DNA of 64,000 nt from Halobaculum halobium. GTDB lineage: Archaea; Halobacteriota; Halobacteria; Halobacteriales; Haloferacaceae. The stretch is taken from contig NZ_CP126158.1 of NCBI RefSeq assembly GCF_030127145.1, positions 2,480,001 through 2,544,000 on the forward strand. The letters run 5' to 3'. Below, in pieces: positions 44,510 through 53,246 of this stretch. Under the pieces are notes generated by a model, which ran no database searches, was not told where the DNA came from, and worked only from the letters and a program-made list of their open reading frames with translations. Position 1 is the first letter of the stretch. The number at the start of each line of letters is the position of its first letter. The translations under genes and the position numbers were made by a program.

Positions 44510-45886
44510 TCAGTACTTCGGATCCGCGCCCGAGACCGCGTACAAGTCGTCCATGAGCGAGTCGCGGCGGTCCTGCCAGGCGTCGAACGCGCCCCGTCGT
44601 TCCGGATATCGGTCGTAGTGGTCCTTCAGGTCGCCGGCGATGCCGCGGACCTTGTACAGTTCACGCAGCGTGTCCCAGTGACCGTACGTGTCGAACAGCG
44701 TCTTCAGCTTCAGGCGCAGGCTCATCGATGTCTCTCCTTTCGTCATCGCGTTCAACAGCTGCTGAGCCGGGAGCGCGGTGACGATGTCGGTGAGTTCGTC
44801 CACGTCGTGGGCCGTCCCCCAGATGTTGTACACGTCCATCGCGGCGAAGCGCTTGCCGAAGTCGGTCATCACGTCGTGGTTGTAGCGCCACAGGCGCTCT
44901 TCGCTCACGTCGCCCTCGGTAACGGCGTCGATCGCGCGCTTGACCGCCCAGTGAGCTGACTTCGCGGCGCCGGGGATGCCGCCGCCGGTGGTGGGGTTGA
45001 CGTGGCCGGCGGCGTCGCCGACGGCGACGAAGCCGTCCGCGACCGCCGAATCGTACGGTCGGCGGGTCGGGAGCGACGCACCGAGTTTGTCCTTCACGGT
45101 CGCGCCGTCGAACTCCGGGCGGCGGCTCATGTCGCGTTTGAGCACCTCGACGAGCTTCATCGGTGGCTCGGTCATCTGGAAGCCGAGCCCGGCGTTGATC
45201 TCGGTGCCCGTCCGCGGGAAGTACCAGAGGTACCCCAGCTCTTCGGTCGGTTTGAACACGATGGCGTCCTCGTAGTCGACGGGCTCCGGTACCTCGACGA
45301 CCTCGCGGTAGGCCGAACAGAACTGCGAGTACGAGACGTTCGTGTCGAAGCTGGCGTCGCCGAAGTCGCCCTTATCCTGGAGGATAGACAGCGCGCCCGC
45401 GGCGTCGACGGTGAGCTCCGCCTCGTAGGTGACGGGGTCGCCCTTCCGCTTGGCGCGCACGCCGGTCACGGTGTCGCTCTCGTCTTGCACCACGTCCTGG
45501 ACGACGGTGTCGTAGTGGATGTCGGCGCCGGCGCGCTCGGTCTCCTCGAGGATGATCTCGCCGTATCGCTTGCGATCGATGACCGCACCCGCCTGCCCGA
45601 ACGGCACGTCGAGTTCCTCGCCTGTCTTGGGATTCTCGAACACCGCGCGGCGGATGCTCTGGTTGGTGAACGACTCCTCCCGGAGGTAGTCGAGGTCGAT
45701 GACGTCCGGGAACGTCGACTTCCCCTTGATCGCGTCGCCGCAGGCGATGTGACCCGCCTCCTCCTCGGGTTTTCGCTCGAGGACGACGACGTCGAGCCCC
45801 TCGCTGGCCGCCGTCGAGGCGGCGAAGGCGCCCGCCGTCCCCGCGCCGACGACGACGATATCGTACGAGTCCGATGCCGCAGACAT
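44510..45886 (-). CDS. Geranylgeranyl reductase family protein (archaeol lipid saturation)
   Basis: 458 residues. The N-terminal FAD motif VVVGAGTAGAFAASTAA, an ACGDAI segment, and GDAAGHVNPTTGGGIPGA are the signature of geranylgeranyl reductases. In archaea they saturate the isoprenoid chains of digeranylgeranylglycerophospholipids to give archaeol lipids; paralogues reduce other prenyl chains. A minus-strand TATA (gcctttttt, 45911-45920) precedes it. It is next to L44e but transcribed separately. The exact substrate cannot be chosen among GGR paralogues by sight. Confidence 0.88.
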   Translation of the reverse strand: MSAASDSYDIVVVGAGTAGAFAASTAASEGLDVVVLERKPEEEAGHIACGDAIKGKSTFPDVIDLDYLREESFTNQSIRRAVFENPKTGEELDVPFGQAGAVIDRKRYGEIILEETERAGADIHYDTVVQDVVQDESDTVTGVRAKRKGDPVTYEAELTVDAAGALSILQDKGDFGDASFDTNVSYSQFCSAYREVVEVPEPVDYEDAIVFKPTEELGYLWYFPRTGTEINAGLGFQMTEPPMKLVEVLKRDMSRRPEFDGATVKDKLGASLPTRRPYDSAVADGFVAVGDAAGHVNPTTGGGIPGAAKSAHWAVKRAIDAVTEGDVSEERLWRYNHDVMTDFGKRFAAMDVYNIWGTAHDVDELTDIVTALPAQQLLNAMTKGETSMSLRLKLKTLFDTYGHWDTLRELYKVRGIAGDLKDHYDRYPERRGAFDAWQDRRDSLMDDLYAVSGADPKY

Positions 45887-45994
45887 AACCCCTTCTTCCG
45901 AATCGGCCCTCAAAAAAGGCGCGTATCCGGCCGCGCCCGCACGTTGAGGCACTACTCGGCCGCCGGGATGATCGGCCGTCGGGTACTTCGCCCC

Positions 45995-47152
45995 TCAGAC
46001 CGCGCGCGTCTCACTCCCGCGGTCGCCGTCGCCGTCGCCCTCCTGCGGAAACCGGGACTCCGCCACCGCGAACGTCAGCGTCGAGAGGACGCCGATGAGC
46101 GTCCCAGCGGTCAGCGCGAGCGCGAGCCGCGTGAGCGACAGCGGCGTCGTCCCGACCGACGGGGCCCCCGGCAGGAAGTAGCCCGACAGCCCGTACAACA
46201 CGATCGCGATCGCGACGACGTAGAACGGGGCGTTGAGGTACCGCCAGCGGAACCGCTCGGCGAGGTACTCGTCTGTCACCTGGCCCAGCGAGGACGTGAT
46301 ACCGGCGGCCGCAGCCCACTGGACGGAGGCGTGGACAAACACCGCCAGCTGCTGGGTGATCGTGAGGTCGGTCGCGCCGGCGGCCTCGGCGGCGCCGAGC
46401 GCGTCCAAGCCCTGAACCCCGCCGATGACGAGCAGCGCCAGGGCGACGAGGTAGGTGACGATCGTGACGCGCCCGGCGTACAGGCTGGTGCGGACGCGCG
46501 CCGCCACCCCGTCGACGGCCTCCTCCAGCCCGAGTCCCCGCCACAGCGAGTACAGGCCCAAGAGCGTGGATATCGAGCCGAACACGACGGCCCCGGGAAG
46601 CTCCAGCATCCCGGCGATCACCGAGAAGGGGTACACGAGCAGAAGCACGCCCAGCGGGATGAGGATCGTCCCTCTGGTCTCGGGGTCCGACAGCACCTGC
46701 TTCATCGTGTAGTAGATCGATTCGAGGTCCTGGGCCTGTCGAACGACGACCCTGCGAACGCCGTCCAGCGGGACCCGCGAGCGGATCACCGGCAGCACCG
46801 ACTCGTCTTGCGCGCCGTCGGTGATCACGATCGCACGGACCTCCTCGCCGGTTGACAAGGCCGCAAGGACCGTGTCGACCTCCTCGCCGACGGCCCGGTT
46901 CGCCTTCACGTCGCCCTCGTTGACGCCCGTGACCGCGGCGACCGCGACCTCCTCGTCGACGGTCGGGTCGGCGCGCAGGTCCTCGTAGGCGTTGATGGCC
47001 TGAAACAGCACGTTCACGTCAGAGTCCTCTGGGTCGGCGGTGGCGAGCTGCACTGCCGCGTCCTCCACGGCGTCCCGGCCGATGACCGGCGTGCGGACGC
47101 CGGTCTTGCGGCCGAGGTCGTCGTCGAGGTCGACGGGGAGGACGAGGATCAT
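45995..47152 (-). CDS. DUF373 family membrane protein (copy 2)
   Basis: 385 residues, paralogous to the gene at 38391-39551. The cytosolic N-terminal domain starts MILVLPVDLDDDLGRKTGV and has VVVRQAQDLESIYYTMKQ; six to seven transmembrane helices follow (~175-370). The function is unknown for the whole family. Unlike copy 1 it is not beside sppA. The conserved N-terminal motifs but diverged membrane part suggest distinct partners. ATG 47152 is taken as start; a TATA-like patch (minus-strand agatatac) lies ~20-30 bp upstream. Confidence 0.85.
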   Translation of the reverse strand: MILVLPVDLDDDLGRKTGVRTPVIGRDAVEDAAVQLATADPEDSDVNVLFQAINAYEDLRADPTVDEEVAVAAVTGVNEGDVKANRAVGEEVDTVLAALSTGEEVRAIVITDGAQDESVLPVIRSRVPLDGVRRVVVRQAQDLESIYYTMKQVLSDPETRGTILIPLGVLLLVYPFSVIAGMLELPGAVVFGSISTLLGLYSLWRGLGLEEAVDGVAARVRTSLYAGRVTIVTYLVALALLVIGGVQGLDALGAAEAAGATDLTITQQLAVFVHASVQWAAAAGITSSLGQVTDEYLAERFRWRYLNAPFYVVAIAIVLYGLSGYFLPGAPSVGTTPLSLTRLALALTAGTLIGVLSTLTFAVAESRFPQEGDGDGDRGSETRAV

Positions 47153-47611
47153 TTCCGTGCGGCGGATACTGTCTCCGGGTATATCTGCCTTCGGGGGAGA
47201 CCGTGCGCGGCGGGCGGGCGATCGGCCCACTGAGCGGTGATCGGAGAGTGAACAGTGACGGGAAGCGTCGTAGCCGATCCGACGACGGCCTCGAAAGCTC
47301 TGCTGGCCCCTCCAGCCCCACCCGCCGCGACCGCACGCCCACGCCCTCCCCACCCGACTCACCCGGTCGCTCCCGCTCCCTCGTTCGTCCCTCGCGCGCG
47401 TCCGGCGGACACAGCGGTCCGCCGGTACGCGCCAACCGGTTGTCGGTCGCACACCGTGTGACGGACCACGACCTCCGGCCCGGTCGTCCGCGGAGGGGCT
47501 GAACGGGGGCGACTGTCGGGGCCTGCTGCGTCGCGGTCTCCCTCTCAGCGTCGGACCCCGGCGATCACGGGAACCGACGCAGTAAACACGCCGCCCGCGA
47601 ATCACGAACCA
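47153..47611. promoter_or_regulatory. Divergent intergenic region between DUF373 copy 2 and gpmI
   Basis: 459 bp. The left end holds the DUF373 promoter (tatatctg, ~47181-47188). The right end has a TATA-like agtaaaca near 47580-47588 for gpmI. In between, 47300-47395 is a strand-biased C-rich, purine-poor tract, and 47396-47432 forms a long hairpin: gcgcgt-ccggcgga pairs with tccgccgg-t-acgcgc around a loop of eight, with one bulged t. No convincing gene is present; frames reading through are Arg/Pro/Ser-rich. Confidence 0.55.
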
Positions 47612-49144
47612 ATGAGAGCGGCGCTCGTCATCCTCGACGGCTGGGGCCTCGGCGACCACGACAGACGCGACGCGGTGAAGGCCGCCGACACCCCGAACTT
47701 CGACCGACTCACGAACGCCGGCGCGTTCGGGACGCTCACCGCCTACGGCCGCGACGTGGGCCTGCCCGACGACCAGATGGGCAACTCCGAGGTCGGCCAC
47801 ATGAACATCGGCGCGGGCCGCACGGTCTACCAGGAGTACACCCGGATCAACGACGCGATCGGGGCCGACGAGTTCGTCGACGGGACCGCCATCGAGCGGG
47901 CGTTCGACCACGCCGACGCCACCGGCGGCCGGGTCCACTTCCTCGGGCTCGTCAGCGACGGTGGCGTCCACTCCGACCAGGCGCACCTCCACGCCCTGAT
48001 CGACGCCGCCGCCGACCGCGGCGTCGAGGCGGTCACCCACGCGTTCACCGACGGCCGCGACACCGCCCCGAAGTCCGGGCGCGACTTCCTCGCGAAACTC
48101 GACGCGCACGCCGTCGACCGCGGCACCGGCGACACGGCCACCGTCTGCGGCCGCTACCACGCGATGGACCGCGACCGGAACTGGGAGCGCACGAAGCGGG
48201 CGTACGACGCGATCGTGAACCGCGAGGCGCCTCACCGTGCGGGTTCCGCGGTCGAGGCCGTCGAGGCCAGCTACGCTCGCGGCGACACCGACGAGTTCGT
48301 CGAGCCGACCGTGATCGACGGCGAGCCCGGGATCGAAGACGGCGACGGCGTCGTCTTCTTCAACTTCCGCGCCGACCGCGCGCGCCAGCTCACCCGGATG
48401 CTCGCCGACATCGACCCCGACGACTGGGCCGCCGAGGGGATCGCGACGAGTCCGCCCGACGTGGCGCTTGTCACCGTGACGGAGTACGACGCCGAGTTCG
48501 ATCTCCCGGTCGCGTTCCCGCCGACGCAGCCCGAGGACACGCTGGGGGAGGTACTCTCGGAAGCGGGGCTCACGCAACTCCGGATGGCCGAGTCCGAGAA
48601 GTACGCCCACGTCACGTACTTCCTCAACGGCGGTCGCGAGGTGGAGTTCGACGGCGAACTGCGCCGGATCGTCGAGTCGCCGGACGTACCCACCTACGAC
48701 GAGACGCCGGAGATGAGCGCCGTCGAGCTCACCGACACCGCGATCGACCTGATCGGGGTCGAGGACCCCGACGTGCTCGTACTCAACTACGCGAACCCGG
48801 ATATGGTGGGCCACACCGGCGACTTCGAGGCCGCCGTCGCCGCCGTGGAGGCAGTCGATCGCGAACTCGGCCGCCTCGCCGAGGCAGTCCGCGCCGCGGG
48901 CGGCCACCTGCTTGTCACGGCCGATCACGGCAACGCCGACGACATGGGAACGCCCGAGGACCCGCACACGGCCCACACGTTCGCGCCGGTGCCGTTCGTC
49001 GCTGTCACGCCCGCGGGCGACGACGGCGGGTTGGCCGTTCGCGACAGCGGCTCGCTCATCGATATCGCGCCGACGCTGCTGTCGCTGCTCGACGTTGCAC
49101 AGCCGGCGGCGATGACGGGCGAGTCGCTGTTGGTCGAGCAGTAG
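47612..49144 (+). CDS. gpmI: 2,3-bisphosphoglycerate-independent phosphoglycerate mutase
   Basis: 510 residues, the full bacterial-type iPGM length. D9 and S59 (GNSEVGHMNIGAGR) belong to the two-metal phosphatase domain; the segment DGRDTAPKSG and GRYHAMDRDRNWER mark the transferase domain, and LVTADHGNADDM the C-terminal metal site. It interconverts 3- and 2-phosphoglycerate using Mn2+. It completes, with pgk, gap and pyk here, most lower-glycolysis steps. The short archaeal aPGM type is excluded by length. ATG 47612 opens directly at the first conserved strand. Confidence 0.96.
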   Translation: MRAALVILDGWGLGDHDRRDAVKAADTPNFDRLTNAGAFGTLTAYGRDVGLPDDQMGNSEVGHMNIGAGRTVYQEYTRINDAIGADEFVDGTAIERAFDHADATGGRVHFLGLVSDGGVHSDQAHLHALIDAAADRGVEAVTHAFTDGRDTAPKSGRDFLAKLDAHAVDRGTGDTATVCGRYHAMDRDRNWERTKRAYDAIVNREAPHRAGSAVEAVEASYARGDTDEFVEPTVIDGEPGIEDGDGVVFFNFRADRARQLTRMLADIDPDDWAAEGIATSPPDVALVTVTEYDAEFDLPVAFPPTQPEDTLGEVLSEAGLTQLRMAESEKYAHVTYFLNGGREVEFDGELRRIVESPDVPTYDETPEMSAVELTDTAIDLIGVEDPDVLVLNYANPDMVGHTGDFEAAVAAVEAVDRELGRLAEAVRAAGGHLLVTADHGNADDMGTPEDPHTAHTFAPVPFVAVTPAGDDGGLAVRDSGSLIDIAPTLLSLLDVAQPAAMTGESLLVEQ

Positions 49145-49188
49145 AGCAGTACAGAACCCGCCCCGTCGAGGGGTGAGCGCCGGGTCGG

Positions 49189-50631
49189 TTAGGTCGACAG
49201 CATCCGCTCTGCGGTCACGACGCGGACGCTCGCGGGCCGTTTCACGTACTCGCCTTCCGACTCGGCGACGATCTGGTCGACCCCGCGCTGGGCGGCCACG
49301 TCGAGCACGCGCTGGGTGAGCTCTCCGTCGACCACGAGCGCGACCGCCGAGCCGTCGCTGTCGGAGATCGCATCGAAGGCGTCCGCCGCGGGCACCTCAT
49401 CGACGATCCCGCACTCGGCGTCGAGGAGACGCGCGCGGTTCGATCCCTCGACGATCACTCGATCGACGTGGTCGCGAAGGGATCCCGACGCCGTTCGGCC
49501 ATCGCGCTCGTCCGCGTCTCCGTCGGCGACATCGTTCGAGGCTGCGTCGCCGGCCTCCGAGTCGCCGCGTTCGACTGCGTCGGCCGCCGGCGATGACTCC
49601 TCGACCGGATCGTCCGCGGCCGTCGGTTCCCCCGGGTCGGTTGGCTCGGGTTCTCCCTGCGGCTCCGGCGACTGCGGGGTCGGCGGTTCCTCCGGGGCTG
49701 GACCTCCGCTTGCACCGCCGGCTTCGGTGCCGGGCGCGTCGGCGTCGCTGTCGCCGTCGGGACGGGCGGTCCCGGCGCTGCCGTCGGTCACGGCGACTCT
49801 GGAGTCCGACGCCGGGTCGCCGCCGTCGAGATCGAGCGACTCGAACGGCGCCTTCTCGCGCAGCGCCGCCATCAGCTCGTGGCGAGAGAGGTCCTCGACC
49901 GAGCGCCCCTCGGGCGCAAACGCGACGTAGTCCACGTCGCCGACCTGCGCGAGCTCCTTGAGGATGAGCTCGCCGCCGCGGTCGCCGTCGAGGAACGCGG
50001 TGACCGTGCGTTCGGCCGTGAGGTCGGCGACGGCGTCCGGGACGTTCGTTCCCTCGACGGCGATGCCGTTCTTGATGCCGCACTTCAACAGCGTGAGCAC
50101 GTCCGCACGCCCCTCGACCACGACGATGGCGTCGGAGTCGTGGACCCGCGGACCGGCCGGAAGCCCCCGGTACTCGTCGATGCGCTCGACGCGGTTGGCC
50201 TCTCGCACCTCCGTGAGGATCTCGGTGGAGTCCATGACCGACTCGTCGAACGAAGAGGTGAGCAGTTCCTTCGCGCGCTCCACGACCTCGCGACGCTTGG
50301 CCGAGCGCATGTCCTCGATATCCGAGACCTCGACGCGCGCCTCGCAGGGCCCCACGCGCGTAATCGCCTCGAGACTGGCTGCGAGGATCGACGTCTCGAC
50401 CTTGTCGAGCCCGGACGCGATGGTGATCTCGCCGAAGCTCTGTCCGTTCTCGCTGTCGATCTGTACGTCTATTCGTCCGATCTTCGACGACTCTTGCAGG
50501 TCGCGGAGGTCCAGCTCGTTGCCGAGCAAGCCCTCGGTCTGTCCGAACACAGCGCCGACGACGTCGCTCCGCTCGACGACGCCGTCCGCCGTGATTCTGG
50601 CGTGAATGAGGTATTTGGCTGAATCGTCCAT
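49189..50631 (-). CDS. dnaG: Archaeal DnaG-like primase
   Basis: 480 residues. The N-terminal conserved region (KYLIHARITADGVVERSDVVG) precedes a TOPRIM domain with catalytic E173-GRADVL and D215-G-D217. The archaeal DnaG-like protein is found with the exosome as well as showing primase activity. Residues ~280-405 are a long Asp/Glu/Pro/Ser-rich linker; the C-terminal ~75 residues (RDHVDRVIVEGSNRARLLDA...VTAERMLST) form a conserved partner domain. The mRNA leader carries a Shine-Dalgarno-like sequence within a hairpin. Confidence 0.95.
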   Translation of the reverse strand: MDDSAKYLIHARITADGVVERSDVVGAVFGQTEGLLGNELDLRDLQESSKIGRIDVQIDSENGQSFGEITIASGLDKVETSILAASLEAITRVGPCEARVEVSDIEDMRSAKRREVVERAKELLTSSFDESVMDSTEILTEVREANRVERIDEYRGLPAGPRVHDSDAIVVVEGRADVLTLLKCGIKNGIAVEGTNVPDAVADLTAERTVTAFLDGDRGGELILKELAQVGDVDYVAFAPEGRSVEDLSRHELMAALREKAPFESLDLDGGDPASDSRVAVTDGSAGTARPDGDSDADAPGTEAGGASGGPAPEEPPTPQSPEPQGEPEPTDPGEPTAADDPVEESSPAADAVERGDSEAGDAASNDVADGDADERDGRTASGSLRDHVDRVIVEGSNRARLLDAECGIVDEVPAADAFDAISDSDGSAVALVVDGELTQRVLDVAAQRGVDQIVAESEGEYVKRPASVRVVTAERMLST

Positions 50632-50637
50632 GTGATG

Positions 50638-50696
50638 TCCCCTCCATGGGGTGTGATGGTGATGTGGCGGCCGAACGCCGCCGACGCATATATAAA
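50638..50696 (-). promoter_or_regulatory. dnaG promoter and Shine-Dalgarno leader
   Basis: A strong TATA sequence (minus strand tttatatat, 50688-50696) lies ~57-65 bp upstream of the dnaG ATG, implying a leader of ~30-35 nt. It includes GGAGGGGA (50638-50645), seven to fourteen nt before the ATG and complementary to 16S rRNA. The flanking cccc (50648-50651) and gggg (50639-50642) of the transcript could pair and hide this site. Leadered, Shine-Dalgarno mRNAs are uncommon in haloarchaea, so the layout is notable. Confidence 0.6.
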
Positions 50697-50849
50697 CGCG
50701 GCGCGGTGGAAATACCTGTCGTCAGAGGACGGTACCCGAGGGAACCCGCCGTCCCACGCCTCGCGAAAGAACCATACCCGACCGGTCCTGACGCGCCACT
50801 ACCGAGGCCGCACGAGCGGCCATCCACGCTACCGCGGCCATCCCCAGCC

Positions 50850-51674
50850 ATGAACGAGGACCACGTCCAAGCGCTGTGTGACCAGGAAACGATGATCGAA
50901 CGGGCAAGGGGCGACGACGCGCCCGAGTGGCTGACCCGGCACGTCGAGACGTTCACCGGCGCGCTCGCCGGGGAGCGAAACGGGACTCCGTTCCCGTGTC
51001 ACTTCGGGACCAACGCGCTGGAGCGCGGGGACCTCCTGTACACGGCGGTCCCGTCGCTCACCGACCCGGAGGCGCTGTTCGGGTTTCGCGACGCCCTCCT
51101 GGAGTACCTCGACACGTACCGGGACCACGCCGAACTCGCGCCGCTCGTGACGTTCTTCGCCCCGCCGGCGGACGGCGTCGATGCGGTCTCGGAGGCCGGC
51201 TGGCACGAGGCGCTGTGGCACGTGCTTCAGTTCCTCCACGTGAACGACCCGGAGCCGTGGCCCGCGGACGTGCCGACCGACCCCGACGACTCCCACTGGG
51301 AGTTCTGTTTCGGCGGCACGCCGATGTTCCCGACCTCGCGAGCGCCCTTTTATCACGACCGTCGGAGCCGATACTGCCCGGTCGGGCTGGAGATCACGTT
51401 CCAGCCGCGCGACGTGTTCGACGGTCTCACCCACGACACCGAAGCGGGCGCCCATGCCCGCGAGGTGATTCAGGACCGCCTCGGCGACTACGACGGCCGC
51501 TGTCCCCACGCCGATCTGGGTGATTACGGCGTGGAGGGCGACCGCGAGTGGCGCCAGTACCTTTTCTCCGAGGACGAGTCCCAGTTCCCCGACGAGTGCC
51601 CGATTACCGTGACCCGCGAGGTCACCGCGCTGGACGCTGACCCCGGAGACGCCGGCGGCGTCGGAGCCGACTGA
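50850..51674 (+). CDS. YqcI/YcgG family protein (candidate heme-dependent N-oxygenase)
   Basis: 274 residues. The family pattern is clear: P49-C50-H-F-G53, [43 protein letters not shown], and a late [11 protein letters not shown]. YqcI/YcgG members include heme enzymes that hydroxylate guanidino nitrogens in cycloserine and guanitoxin biosynthesis; most others have no known role. No signal peptide. It is translationally coupled to an isochorismatase-like hydrolase (TGATG at 51672-51676). Start ATG 50850 follows an upstream frame that is Arg/Pro-rich and unlikely. Function as N-oxygenase is inference. Confidence 0.82.
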   Translation: MNEDHVQALCDQETMIERARGDDAPEWLTRHVETFTGALAGERNGTPFPCHFGTNALERGDLLYTAVPSLTDPEALFGFRDALLEYLDTYRDHAELAPLVTFFAPPADGVDAVSEAGWHEALWHVLQFLHVNDPEPWPADVPTDPDDSHWEFCFGGTPMFPTSRAPFYHDRRSRYCPVGLEITFQPRDVFDGLTHDTEAGAHAREVIQDRLGDYDGRCPHADLGDYGVEGDREWRQYLFSEDESQFPDECPITVTREVTALDADPGDAGGVGAD

Positions 51675-52288
51675 TGGCCGGCGCTGAACCCCCGTGGGCC
51701 GAGGACGACGGACCGAGCGACGCCTCCCGCAACGACCTGCCGGCGCTACTCTTGATCGACTTCCAAGCCGGATTCGACGACCCGGGGTACGGCGACCGCA
51801 ACAACCCCGAGGCGGAGGCGAACGCCGTGCGACTGCTCGACGCCTGGCGCGAGCGCGACGGCCCCGTCTTCCACGTCCGTCACGACTCGACCGAGCCGGC
51901 GTCGCCGCTTCGGGGCGACGCTCCCGGCTTCGCGTTCAAGGAGGCGTTCGTCCCCCGAGACAGCGAGCCCGACCTTGTCAAACGCGTCAACTCGGCGTTC
52001 GTCGGCACCGATCTGGAGGCGCGCCTGCGCGACGGGGGCCACGACCGACTCGTGGTCGTCGGCCTCACCACGGACCACTGCGTGTCGACGACGACACGCA
52101 TGGCCGAAAACCTCGGGTTCGCCCCGACGGTCGTCACCGACGCGACGGCGACGCACGCACGGACCGGCCCCGAGGGGGAACGGTTCGACGCCGAGCTTGT
52201 CCACCGAACGGCGCTTTCGCACCTGCGCGGGGAGTTCGCGTCGCTGGCGACGACCGAAGACCTGCTTGCGGCGCTGGACGAGTCGTGA
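51674..52288 (+). CDS. Isochorismatase-like cysteine hydrolase
   Basis: 204 residues. The catalytic triad of the family is visible: D29 in LLIDFQ, K103 in LVKRVNSAF and C136 in [11 protein letters not shown], with a cis-peptide context. Such enzymes hydrolyse C-N or amide bonds (nicotinamidase, ureidoacrylate, N-carbamoyl compounds) or isochorismate. The retained Cys favours amidase-type chemistry. It overlaps the YqcI/YcgG stop, so both are made together. The substrate could be the product of that partner. Start is fixed by the overlap. Confidence 0.9.
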   Translation: MAGAEPPWAEDDGPSDASRNDLPALLLIDFQAGFDDPGYGDRNNPEAEANAVRLLDAWRERDGPVFHVRHDSTEPASPLRGDAPGFAFKEAFVPRDSEPDLVKRVNSAFVGTDLEARLRDGGHDRLVVVGLTTDHCVSTTTRMAENLGFAPTVVTDATATHARTGPEGERFDAELVHRTALSHLRGEFASLATTEDLLAALDES

Positions 52289-52336
52289 ACTTCCTCCGGA
52301 CGTCCCGTCGAAGCGGTGGCTGTCGTCGGTGCCGGG

Positions 52337-52954
52337 TCAGCCGTCGTAGCTGATGTAGCTCGCAGCGTCGTCGGCGAACGCGACGGCGTCGGCGCCGAAC
52401 GAGTCCGCGTAGCGCACGACGAGGGTGATGACGACTTCGGGGCGGGCGACCCGGTAGCCGTCTTCGGTCTCCAGCAGGCCAGCGTCGGAGAGGTCGCCCG
52501 CGTACGTCGAGATCGTCGGCCGAGAGACGTCGAGCGCCCGCGCCAGGTCGGCCCCCGAGGCGTCCGGGGTCGCGAGCAGGGTCAGCACCATCCCGCGCGG
52601 CGTCTCCCGGCGGAGGTAGCCAAGCGCGCGGCGCTCGAACGCCGAGAACTGTCCGGCCGGGAAGTACCGGCGGTAGTCGCCGTCCTTCTGTGAGGCGACC
52701 TCGCCGGCCGATTCCAGTCGCCTGAGGTGGTGTTGGGTCTCGCCGGTCGCCAGCGAGAGGTCGTCCCGGAGCTTCGAGAAGTGCGCGCCGGGCGTCGTCG
52801 CGAGGTAGCCGCGGATCGCGTCGCGAGCGGCCGACTCGTCGTCACTGCCGTCGGCCGCGGTCGCGCGCCCGCTCGCCGCCAGCGGCGTCGCCGCCCCCAG
52901 CGCGGCAAAGCGCCGCAGCGTGGCGCGCTTGTCCGCGTCGACCTCGCGTGTCAC
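52337..52954 (-). CDS. Tandem winged-helix regulator with Tat-like N terminus
   Basis: 205 residues from GTG 52954. Two winged helix-turn-helix units are seen (residues ~48-95, HFSKLRDDLSLATGETQHHLRRLESAGEV; residues ~108-160, ALGYLRRETPRGMVLTLL...DVSRPTISTYAGDLSDAGLL), the arrangement of haloarchaeal paired-HTH regulators. The N terminus reads RATLRRFAALGAATPLAASGRATA, resembling a twin-arginine signal (R14-R15-F16), which would be odd for a DNA-binding protein. The upstream dyad (53044-53061) could be its operator. The target genes are unknown. Confidence 0.75.
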   Translation of the reverse strand: MTREVDADKRATLRRFAALGAATPLAASGRATAADGSDDESAARDAIRGYLATTPGAHFSKLRDDLSLATGETQHHLRRLESAGEVASQKDGDYRRYFPAGQFSAFERRALGYLRRETPRGMVLTLLATPDASGADLARALDVSRPTISTYAGDLSDAGLLETEDGYRVARPEVVITLVVRYADSFGADAVAFADDAASYISYDG

Positions 52955-53043
52955 GCAGCAACGTAGCCAGGTTGTGGGCAAAAGAGTGTCGTTGTGTCAG
53001 GCGGTGCCAAGCCGACAACTGACCGGTAGCGAGCCTCCAACAA

Positions 53044-53061
53044 CCGGAACGGAAATTCCGG
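53044..53061. repeat. Short dyad upstream of tandem winged-helix regulator
   Basis: ccggaa-cggaaa-ttccgg, a perfect 6-bp inverted repeat with a 6-nt spacer, ~90 bp before the GTG at 52954. It is a plausible operator but may be chance. The remaining 292-bp intergenic space holds no gene; an A/T-rich patch at 52977-52987 is the likely TATA element for the regulator. Confidence 0.35.
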
Positions 53062-53246
53062 CGCGGCCGTTGGCGACGACTCGCGCCCCGATCCGGGCGG
53101 TCGCACGCGCGGGGGCGGAGTAGCCCCGCGGACGGGCGGACCGACCCTCGACCGGGGTCGAACGACCTTCGACCGGCGGTCGCGCTGAACACCGACAGTG
53201 CCCTCAAATCAGCTGGTACGCGAAAAAGCGGACGGTCGTGCGGCGG

